The notes beneath the pieces were generated by a model. That model worked only from the letters and a program-made list of their open reading frames with translations, made no database searches and was not told the origin of the DNA. The translations under genes and the position numbers were made by a program. A DNA stretch of 64,000 bases from Episyrphus balteatus (lineage: Eukaryota > Arthropoda > Insecta > Diptera > Syrphidae), in assembly GCF_945859705.1 (NCBI RefSeq), contig NC_079137.1:51368552-51432551 (forward strand). Direction: 5' to 3'. Below, in pieces: positions 47,165 to 57,000 of the stretch (position 1 is its first letter; every line of letters begins with the position of its first letter).

Positions 47165-48026
47165 GGGGCGTACACTCCCTTGGGGAAAGCGGGGCGTTGC
47201 CCCGGGGCCCCCGACCGACCCCAGAGCCCCCACTGGAGACAATGCAGAGAAGAAAACTGTTAGCATAAATTGAGTTACGAAGTAACCAGGGAGACAAATT
47301 ATGTCATTCAGTGTAATGTATAATGCATTGGTAGCCACACAATATATGTATATTGATTTTAAAAAAAGTTTACCCCAGGGGCTCCAAAAAAATAAACTGC
47401 TTATTTAAAAGAAAAATTATAATTTTATCTTAGGGCCCCAAAAAATATTACTTGAAAAATCTTTGCCACCACAAATAATACAAAAATATTATTTGAGGAT
47501 CCTCAAAAGTGGTTCAAAACAATCAAATGGAAAATTAAATATAAATTCAGGGGCCCCAACATAAATACATCAGGGCCCAAAATAAAAACATTACGTTATT
47601 GGTGGCATTCCGAATATTACTTCAGAACAAAGGCCCCAATACCCATTAATTCTTGGCTCCAAAAAAATGATATTATATTTTAGGGGCCTTAAAATAAAAT
47701 ATGTATTTATTACTTCAGAACAGAGGCCCCAAGAACTATCAATTCTTAGCTAAACAAATTTTATTTTAGGGGTCTCTAAATATTTAATTTTGGGGGCCCC
47801 TAGTACAAGTGCTTACTACTTTTATGAGAGACATTTTAAGTAAGTATGGCAAAGTACATTACGAACATATTAAAACATTAAAATAAACCTAAAAATAAAT
47901 AAGCCACACAAAAAAAAACGTATGGCGTATACGTAATTTTTTTTGTAACTAAGGGGCCCCCAAATATCAAAGGGGCCCGAAAATTTAGTCTTACCCCGGG
48001 GCCCCGGCGACTCAACGTACGCCACT
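47165..48026. mobile_element. hAT-like MITE rich in GGGGCCCC motifs
   Basis: The left end CAGGGGCGTACACTCCCTTG faces an inverted right end CAGTGGCGTACGTTGAGTC. Flanks TACCTAAAT and TACCTAAT are near-identical, an 8-bp duplication with one indel. GGGGCC/GGCCCC motifs occur about ten times in otherwise AT-rich sequence, both orientations, as subterminal sites. No transposase ORF. Confidence 0.75.
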
Positions 48027-51000
48027 GTACCTAATGTTTATAATCTTGAGGTGTCCTTTTTACCTTCCGATCTTTATTCCTGCTAAAGCCATCCCTTTAT
48101 TTTTTCGATCGATTCTTTCAGGTTCTGGTTCTATTTTTAACCGGTTCAAAAAAGGAGAAGGTTCTTAATTCGTCTGTATTTTTTCATGTTTGTTACCTCA
48201 GAAGTTTCAACTGAAATGAACAGATTTCAATGATTCATCTTTTATTTGAAAGAAAGAGCTTTCCTTCTGGACCCATTTCAATTTGGTCCATCCATTTCTG
48301 ACTATGTCATCTATGAGAAAGAATTTGGATTTATGAAAAGTTCAAGTATCCCCAATCTTTTAGCAAAGATTATGGAAAACAAGCATTTATTCTATAATCT
48401 TTGTTTAAAGTACCGCTTTATTTGTTCAATTGCCTGTTTTTGACGGCATTCATCATCAAACCCAAGTTTCGTGTTGGTAACCTAGTGAAACTGAATAGAT
48501 ACGACAGATTCGGCATCTCTGATAGTAAATTGCAATTTCGATAAAATGTTCGTTAACTTTACTTTTAAAACCTGTTGATGGTAAGTTTAAAATCTTTAAC
48601 AATATTTTGTTGAGAAACCCTCTTAAACTATACCCTAACTTGGAAGTTCCTTGTCACTGTTTGGTATCACATAATAAACAAAAAAGTTAACTACTGTTTT
48701 TGTTTGGATAAATTAAAATGAAAATTATTCTTCAACCAGATACTAAAAGGCTTGGTATGTTGCCAAAAGATACCATACATTTAAAACAACACTAAAAACG
48801 TTAATCCAAAGTTTGTCCTTGGCAGAGAAACTAAAAAAAAAAAATTATACTTCAATCCCTTTAGGGACATTAACCTTTTCATTATTGGCATTGGTATGTG
48901 ATATTTATAAAACACACCCACAATCCAGCTTGTTTAAGTCGTCATCTATACAATTGCAAGTTTTTGAAAATTAAAAAAAAAAAAAATTAAACAAAAACAA
49001 AACAGAAAATGTCAAACCTCATTTCAAATATTGCTTTAACAATTTACATTAAATGGATGTTGCTCCTGCTGTTTTTTGCAAGTTCAGAAATTGTGGTTAC
49101 TTTGCCCTTTTTTACTTGTAATTTAGGAACTTTGAGGGCAAGTTAAGGATTTGTAAAAATAACTTAATTGAGTTAAGACTAATTGGCATTGATTTAATTA
49201 GTTTTGAAATTCTGGCCATCTTCTTGTCATCTTTAGTTACAGTTGTTTTTTCGGAAAGACGATTTTTTGGAATAAACCGGCAATAATTGGAGCTAAACTA
49301 AGTTCAATGTTAAGATACTTTTAAGCAAATTCATTCGACCTACTCATGCATTTAATATTTTTATGTCACAATAATAGAAAACAACAACCTGCTTCTCTTC
49401 CTCGAATGCGTCAAAGAAAAAGTTGTTCGTTTCGTTTGTGTATTTCAAAGGTAGATTTTAGAGGCAGCAGCAGAACATAAGAGAAGTGTGGGTTTTTGTA
49501 CGGTTTTGTTACCAGACACGATATGGCTTACAAAAAAACTATGGAGAGAGGTTAGGTGTAATTCAAAAGAAGTAGAGAGAGAGTTTTCGAAGTACCTAGG
49601 TATGTATGCAGTTGCTGGCGTTTGTTTCATTTGTGGCAATTTTAAGCTCAACATTTTCGTCAAGTTTTATATACTCGAAAAACATACTTGAAGTTTTCGG
49701 GCTTCAAGTATAAAACGAAAGACCTAATAATTATACCTAGGTAAAGTACAAGTTATAGAATACCTACACGAAAGCATTTTCCATTGCATTGTGAATTTTA
49801 ATCAGTCAGGTGTTTTGCATAAATTACTGGGACTTATTTTTTAAGGAAAAACTTTTTTGATTGTGGCTACAGTTTTTAAAATGAAAATTTTTGTTATTTT
49901 TAACCTCAAAGAAGAAAAACAAAATATGTATTTAAAATAAAGCTAGACTAGACAATTTTATGCGCATCTGTTTTTTGTTTCAATTCCAAACAGCCAGCAG
50001 TGAGATAAACTTTTTAATATAGATGTGATCTTCTTGAAGGATTTCACAATTCTTCGCTAAAAGCCGAACCTTTTAACTAACCACTTCCAAATTTGAATCT
50101 TTTTTACTTAAAAGGTTTAAGGTTTTGACATGAAAAGAATAGAAGCCAAAGATGGTTCCTGTAAATTCCACCAGAATTTATTTGTGAAATACGCTTAAGA
50201 AAACCGTACCTATACAATTCCAGGTAATCTTTCCATTGTTTTAAGGTTTTCATTCCAAAAATGTTTGTGAATTTTTTGCAAAAGAAACAAAAGGACCTGA
50301 ATAAAATAAGGGAATGGGTCGAACGAATCTACTTCCTTGCTTTAAACAGTTTTCCTCAAGTACATAATTTATTAAGAAATTGATTGAAACGATTTTATAA
50401 AGAATTTTAATTTTCAAAAATCACCTATGTTCTTAGTTTTAAGATGAATTTTTAAAAAGTTTTATGTAAAACAAATTTCAAAAATTAGAGCACAAAAATA
50501 AAATGGTGCCTAATAACTATTCCATTTCGAAAAAAAAAACAAAAAAAATTTTAATATAATTCATTGACTTGTTTACAAAAAAAATTAAAAATTATTGTTT
50601 TGTAAATAAAAGTATAAAACTCCTTTTAAAACTACGAAAAGATCTTTTTAAATAGTTTTGACCTCCTTATAAAATTTGCATTTTGATTAGGTAAGTACCC
50701 AAGTAACAATTTAACTTGCATAACCTTCAATGCAAACTATATTTTGACTTGTTTAAGAAAAACGACAGGAGGTCTTATGGAAATCATTTTACAGCACATG
50801 TGATCCTCAAGACTTTCCTCCACAGTCAATCCACAAGCTAATAACTTGTGACAAACAGCTTAAAACGATCTTATGGAGGCCTTTTAACAAAACGACTGAA
50901 CATTTTAGCGAGGCTATAGCTTCGCTGAGGAAACTATCAATTCAAAAAAATTTGTTTGACGTTCTGAAGAAAGTACAAATATACACTTAAAACCAAAATT

Positions 51001-51351
51001 TCAAAATAATTCAATTCATAAAAAAATCACTTAATTTATTCAGGAAAGCATTTATTTTTCAACTAATATCCTGTTTTCATTACAGCTCAAATGAGATAAT
51101 TTTGCAAACAAGGTAAGTTCAAACTATGTTCTTTTTCTATACGATTTGACATTTGAAATGAAATAATTTGCGAAATTATCGAATTTGGGCTCTAGTGATG
51201 GCTATAAAGAAAATTAATTTTAAATTTTGTCATGATTTTTTTTTTTTAGAAAGAAATTAATTTTTGGATTACCCTGTATCAAATCAACACATGTCGCATC
51301 TACTACAAAATTTAAACTACTCCATATGTGGTTGTTCCGAAAAAATTCCTT
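48027..51351. other. AT-rich stretch upstream of BORCS7, no gene seen apart from one possible micro-exon
   Basis: Short ORFs only. A splice-bounded 27-base segment at 51086-51112 is described among the findings. Nothing else was recognised. Confidence 0.45.
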
Positions 51352-51359
51352 CTGCTCAT

Positions 51360-51541
51360 CATTGTATATATATTTCTATAGTACTATCATGAAGTCGAAT
51401 TTAGTATTAGTTGATGTCGCCACTTTTTTGAGGTGGCGCTCAGTGTGTTTTTTTCATACAAATTCTGCTTTTTCAAGTCACCACTAGAGTTCCTAAGATC
51501 GTTTTACTTCATGATAGTACTATAAAAATATATATACAATG
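51360..51541. mobile_element. 182-bp MITE with exact 8-bp target duplication
   Basis: Ends CATTGTATATATATTT and TATAGTACTATCATGAAGT are inverted repeats of about 37 bp with one or two mismatches. CTGCTCAT flanks both sides exactly (51352-51359, 51542-51549). The 8-bp duplication fits hAT, though the terminus lacks the usual CAG. It lies about 330 bp before the BORCS7 start codon. Confidence 0.88.
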
Positions 51542-51871
51542 CTGCTCATGTCAGTTCTAAACAAAGTGACATTTCTCTTGTCAGGCAAGTTGACTTGTTC
51601 TTTTTTGTTTATCTCTTGTTCGTGATGTGTTTTCGTCATTAAATCTATTCACTTAGCTCTTCTTAGCTCTTTAAATAGAATAAAAACAATCTCTAAAACG
51701 TAATCAAACATTTCCACACGTAATTTAACAAAATTACAACCCAGTTTTATTATTATAAGGTATTTATTCAATTTGATATCTTGTTTCCTCTTGTGCAATG
51801 CAATGTTCAGAAAAATCAATTGAGTTTAGACACAAACCATATTTTTACTTACTTCATAACACAAATTACAG

Positions 51872-52009
51872 ATGGCATCCGCATCGAGTAGCAGTGCCCG
51901 CCACCTTTTCGGAGACAGCAAAAAGCGGTTGTGTGAACGGGTTAGTGTAAATGTTAACAACATTGGTTCGGTGGCGCGTCAAGTGGTAAGGGGATCTAAA
52001 ACAAATGAG
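51872..52009 (+). CDS. Borcs7: BORCS7-like protein (BLOC-1-related complex subunit 7), exon 1
   Basis: Exon 1 (46 codons, ATG at 51872) is joined to exon 2 (52066-52245) by a 56-bp intron with GT at 52010 and TTTAACAG at 52058-52065, giving 105 residues. The protein resembles animal BORCS7, which is about the same length: FGDSKKRLCERV near the N-terminus, RQVVRGSKTNE at the exon junction, and the exon-2 part listed below. BORCS7 is a small helical subunit of BORC, the complex on lysosomes that recruits Arl8 and kinesin for outward movement. The ATG is preceded by AAATTACAG, so a 5'-UTR intron may end directly before it. Assignment is by remembered similarity. Confidence 0.87.
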
Positions 52010-52065
52010 GTAAAAATTTTGAATTCAAATTCAAAAATTTGTTTAATTATGTTTTTGTTTAACAG

Positions 52066-52245
52066 ATTTTAGCACAAAGTGCAAAAAGTTTAGCTCAATC
52101 TGAATCGACTATGGACACATGTGCACAGAATTTACGTAAAATGGAATTAATTCGACAGCATGTCGGCTATCAGTGTGACGCAATCAAAGATAGCGTTAAT
52201 CAGTTGGATTATTTGCAAGAGCAAGTTAGCGCAATGGAGAGATAA
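52066..52245 (+). CDS. Borcs7: BORCS7-like protein, exon 2
   Basis: Sixty codons including TAA at 52243-52245, phase 0 after exon 1. It contains ILAQSAKSLAQSES, LRKMELIRQHVGYQCDAI and the heptad-like end SVNQLDYLQEQVSAMER, matching the pattern of the C-terminal coiled coil of BORCS7. A short frame reading through the intron from 51872 to 52072 is an artefact of not splicing. ATTAAA at about 52342 is a possible poly(A) signal. Confidence 0.87.
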   Translation: MLAQSAKSLAQSESTMDTCAQNLRKMELIRQHVGYQCDAIKDSVNQLDYLQEQVSAMER

Positions 52246-53133
52246 ATTAGATCTATTTTTTTTTTTTGTTTGTTTTATATTTCTTTATTTTGTATCTAAT
52301 TATGTACTTGACTCAAAAATTTCAAAGACTACAAGTTGATTATTAAACAATGATGAGATGATCTTTCATCTTTAACAATGACTTATAATTTAATATTAAA
52401 ATGATTTCTTTGCAATCTTGAGTAACGTTTTTTTTTTCTCTTAAAAACAAAAATAATTTGGGACAGTCGTAAGTAGTTTAATGCAAACTTTCGAAAATAG
52501 AAGTATGCCGTTGTATGAGGTTTACTCTCGCCCCTGCTATACCGGTAAAGAGGGAGTTTTCCCTGAACCTGTAGGATGCCGGTAACTTACGCACCCTGAT
52601 GTAAGAGTACCAAAATGCTATGGTCATGAACTAAAAAAAAACAACTAAAACCCCCGTAATCTAAACCTATAAATTGATTATCACTAAATAAGTTGTTTAC
52701 ATGAGTCTGCATTTAAACAACTTACATGCAGGTTTCATTCTCCATAGCGTAACGGGTGCAATGGTAGGCACCCCTAAGCATTTTTTCAATTTGAAATGCG
52801 AATTACTTTCGCATTTAAAGAGTTAGGAATATGTTTTATAAGTCAAATAAAAGTTTAAAGAATTTATGACTTGAATGTTATTAGAAAAAAATGTTTAAAA
52901 AACAAAGACTATTTTTAAAATATTAAAATAGGAAAAGGTACCTAAAATGTACAATCATTGGCACCCAGGTAAAATTGTTGGCACCCGAAGGTACAATTTT
53001 ATTGGCACCCTCAAAATTAAAAGAAATACAAATGTTTTTCATGATAGTTTTAATCAAAGTTTACATAGTTAAAAAGAGTTTAATATAACAAAAAAAAACT
53101 TCATTTAACGCAATTTAAAAAAAAAGTAAATAA
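52246..53133. other. Downstream of BORCS7; AT-rich, with TTGGCACCC motifs, no gene seen
   Basis: After the 3' UTR the sequence contains three TTGGCACCC motifs at about 52960-53010. Related TTATTGGCA motifs occur beyond the gypsy element at 59776-59860, suggesting that an older element was split by the later insertions. Confidence 0.45.
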
Positions 53134-53514
53134 TATGTACGACTGGTCGTACGTACTGGCTCTTGCATTTCAAATTACATACCTTTAGCTTATAGATAAT
53201 TTTTGGAAGTTAAATCTTTTTTTAAGTTTAAATTTAACTAAAAATTATGTCATTTTCGCAAAAAAGAGAAACGTCATATTTCAGCTGTACAATTTTTTTG
53301 TGGAAAACTAAACACACTTTTTTGTTAGAATTTTTTCAGAACTTTGCTTACGCCAAATTTAATCGAAATCCTTCGAGCCGTTTTTGAGAAAATTGCAATA
53401 TCTCGAAAACTTTATATAGGAGATATTCGTTAAGAACGAGATATTAAAATAAAATAAAAACGGGTCTTGGAAATCACGTAAAAATCGTCTGTAACGAGTT
53501 TTTGGCAAATCTAT
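53134..53514. repeat. Dispersed repeat family A, copy A4, interrupted by the gypsy element
   Basis: Starts ATGTACGACTGGTCGTACGT, where GTACGAC-TG-GTCGTAC is a perfect palindrome. It then follows A1/A3 through CGAGCCGTTTTTGAGAAAAT and CACGTAAAAATCGTCTGTA. It breaks at CTAT, the target duplication of the gypsy insertion. Confidence 0.65.
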
Positions 53515-54019
53515 TGTAATGTTTTATTCCGGGTTCACAATAAAACTTATTTCGTTTATTTTAACTTCCACTTATCTTTCCGTTCAAATAAGAACACACT
53601 TTATTTCAAATTAATTTACTTTTATTATTCGCTCAAACAAACACACTTTTCAATCACTTTATTTACTACTAACAATTTCCAACACTTTATTTCACTTTGT
53701 ACTGTACTCTTTCACATTCAAGATTAAACTGTCCGATCGGTGTCCACGCTGCCCTTTTATACCTGAATTCCGAAGTTCGAGAATGTCTTCGAAGGTTCTC
53801 GTCTTTGCTTCTCGAAACTTCCTTTCCAAGAGGGGGCGCTTTATACTTCCAGTCCAGTGGGATATTTTGGGATATTCAGCAGTCGAGGGAATTTCTTATG
53901 GATGTGTTCAGAGGGTAGTTTCTTAATTACTAAAGGTCCGTTCACATTTCTACCTTTTCAGTAGTAGGTAGTGTTTTCAGACTTTTATCTTAAAAGTAGT
54001 TCGGTAATTCATCATTACA
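53515..54019 (-). repeat. 3' LTR of the gypsy element, 505 bp
   Basis: Paired with 59200-59704. Preceded on the minus strand by the polypurine tract at 54020-54032. The 73-codon plus-strand ORF inside it is duplicated in the other LTR and is not a gene. Confidence 0.95.
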
Positions 54020-54032
54020 TTGCCCCCCTCTT
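54020..54032 (-). other. Polypurine tract of the gypsy element
   Basis: Minus strand AAGAGGGGGGCAA directly abuts TGTAATG of the 3' LTR; this is the usual primer for plus-strand DNA synthesis. Confidence 0.8.
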
Positions 54033-57000
54033 AGGATTGTTCGTCCCGAACAACTCCATTGCTTCTTTCACCATTATAACGATGTAAACGGTCACAATGA
54101 ACTACTTTTAGTTTGCCTCTTACTCCTCTCTGTATACGGTAAACCACGTCGTTGATTCTGGTTATTACTGTGTAAGGGCCTTCCCAGTTTTGTTGTAGCT
54201 TCGGTGATAGTCCCTTCTGTCGGTGGGGATTGTAAAACCAAACAAGTTCTCCTTCTTGAAACCCTGTTGCTGTCGCTCGTGCGTCATATCTTGTTTTCAT
54301 CCTGTCACTAGACGATTTTATATTTGTCCTTGTCCGTTGTTGAATGTCAGCCAGTGTTTCTTTCAGGTTTTCTACGTACTCATCCATTTCATGAGGCTCG
54401 TTTGGAACACATCCAAATTTTATCTCACTTGGCAGGCGTATTGTTGAGCCAAATAGGACTTCCGATGGTGTATGTCCAGTAGAACTATGTGTTGCACTCC
54501 TATAAGCCATCAAGAATAATGGAATAAGTCGATCCCAGTCTCGTTGATTATCGTTGACTACTTTTGACAGGTGTTCTTTAAGTGTCCTGTTAAATCGCTC
54601 AACCATCCCATCAGATTGTGGATGAAGCGGTGTTGTTCGCGTCTTCTTGATGCCAAGGAGTGAGCAAACTTCTTGAAAGATCTTAGATTCGAAGTTTCTT
54701 CCTTGGTCGGAATGAAGTTCCATGGGTACTCCAAACCTGCTCACCCAATGAAAGACAATCTTATCCACAACTGTTTTGGTTTCCTGGTTTGGGATGGCAA
54801 ATGCCTCAGGCCACTTGCTGAAGTAGTCCATCACTACAAGGATGTACCGGTTTCCGTTGTTGGTTTCGGGAAAAGGGCCTGCTACGTCTATTGCAATTCT
54901 CTCAAAAGGTGCGCCCACATTGTACTGCTGCATCTTGCTCTGGATTTTTCTTGCTGGTCCTTTGCTAGCGGCACAAGTATCACATTTTCGGCACCACTTT
55001 TCAACGTCTTCTCTCATACGTAACCAGTAGAATTGCTGTCGTACCTTTTCCAGCGTCTTGTTGATGCCTAAATGGCCTCCAGAAGTTCCATCGTGCATCT
55101 CTCGGAGAACATCATTAACCTTTGACTGAGGTACAACTAGCTGCATTACATAGGATTTACCGTCTGCGGATTCCCACTTACGCCTGAGTAACCCTTCTTG
55201 CACATGAAGCGAGTCCCATTGTGCCCAATATGCTTTGAGAGTGGGGCTTCGGTCGGAGATGTCGGCCCATTCTGGTTTCTCTTGATGTTCCTTACATGCA
55301 AGGATGGGTTCGATGTCCGAATCTTCCTGTTGGGCCATTCTGAGTTCTTCATTACTCCAGCCGCAAATGGGATCAGCTCTCGTTCGTCTAACAGCGACAA
55401 CTTCCTTTTCCTCTAGCCGTGTGCAATGCTTGCAATCTTGCTTGCACGGGCGCCGAGATAATGCGTCTGCATTTGAATGCAGTTTTCCCCTGCGATGTTG
55501 AATCTGACATTGATATGTCTGAAGTATCTCGATCCATCTTGCTACTTGACCCTCTGGATTTTTGAAGTTCAAAAGCCAATTTAGTGCACCATGATCTGTA
55601 CGAAGAAGGAACTTCTGTCCATAGTTGTATTTATGGAAGTGCTTTGTTGCCAATACCAGAGCAAGAAGTTCCCTCCTGGTCACGCAATAGTTTCTTTCTT
55701 GTTTCGAGAGTACCTTGCTGAAATAGGCAACGACTTTTTCTTCTCCATCATGAACTTGCGATAAAACAGCACCAATTCCAACATTACTTGCATCTGCGTC
55801 AATGATGAATTGTTTGCCTGAAGTCGGATAGGCCAGCACAGGAGCTTCACATAACCGCAGCTTCAGTTCCTGAAAGCTTTTCTCACACTCACCTGACCAT
55901 TTAAAGGGTTTACTCTTCTCCGTAAGCTGGTGTAAGCTTTTGGCGATTCTCGCAAAATCCTTCACGAATCGTCGATAGTACGTTGCCAGACCGAGGAAAC
56001 TCCGAAGTTGATGCTTGTCCTGAGGGGTTGGCCAGTTCTTCACAGTGTCAACTTTTTCAGGATCAGTCTCTACTCCTTGGGATGAGATGATATGCCCCAA
56101 ATATTTAACCTCGGTCTTGAAAAGTGCACATTTCTTTGGATTCAACTTAAGATGTGCTTCTCGTAGCCTCTGGAATACAGCCTTTAGGTTTTCACAATGG
56201 TCATCAAATGTTTTCCCGTAAACGATGACATCATCCAAATAAACTAGGCAAGATTTCCAGGTTAATCCATTCAACACGCACTCCATCAAGCGCTCAAAAG
56301 TAGCTGGGGCATTACATAGCCCAAACGGCATGACATTAAACTGCCACAGACCATTTCCTGTGGAGAAAGCCGTCTTTTCCCGATCTTCTGGATGGATTTC
56401 TACCTGCCAGTAGCCACTCTTCAAGTCCAAAGTCGAAAACCATTGTGCTCCTTCCATTGCATCTAGAGTATCGCTGATTCTTGGCAGTGGGTAGCTGTCT
56501 TTCTTCGTCACATCATTCAGTCTGCGGTAGTCGACACAAAATCGAGTGCTTCCATCTTTCTTTTTGACGAGAACTACCGGTGATGCCCAAGGGCTTTTGG
56601 AATTTTCGATCAGCCCATCTTTCTTCATTGTCGATATCATTTCTTCAACTTCACCTTGTTTGGCCAAGGGGAGACGTCTTGGTGGTTGACGAATCGGCCT
56701 AGCATCTCCTGTATCGATTCGATGCTGCACCAGTTGTGTCCGGCCGTATTGTCCGCTGGGTGAAGAGAAGATATCAGCATATTCATGAAGAAGACTTCCC
56801 GCAACATTAAGCTGATGTTGATTCAAGTTGTCTGATTTTAGAATTTGAGTATTTAGTTTCTCAGAGTTCACGGTCATCTGTGTGTCCATCTCGCTGATCT
56901 TAGTTATTGCGGACACAGATTCACATTGCCCAACAATTTCTCCTTTCTTGAGCTTGATTGGGTACGGTTTGATGTTAAGTATCCGTACAGGTACCATGTT

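Noticed and set aside
46880..47263. 127-aa plus-strand ORF
   Set aside because: It runs through a poly-T tract, a foldback MITE and the start of a hAT-like MITE; composition is that of the repeats.
51872..52072. 66-aa unspliced ORF
   Set aside because: The part after residue 46 is intron; splicing 52009 to 52066 restores a 105-aa BORCS7-like protein.
53697..53918. 73-aa ORF, repeated at 59382-59603
   Set aside because: It lies in the two LTR copies of the gypsy element on the antisense strand and has no protein features.
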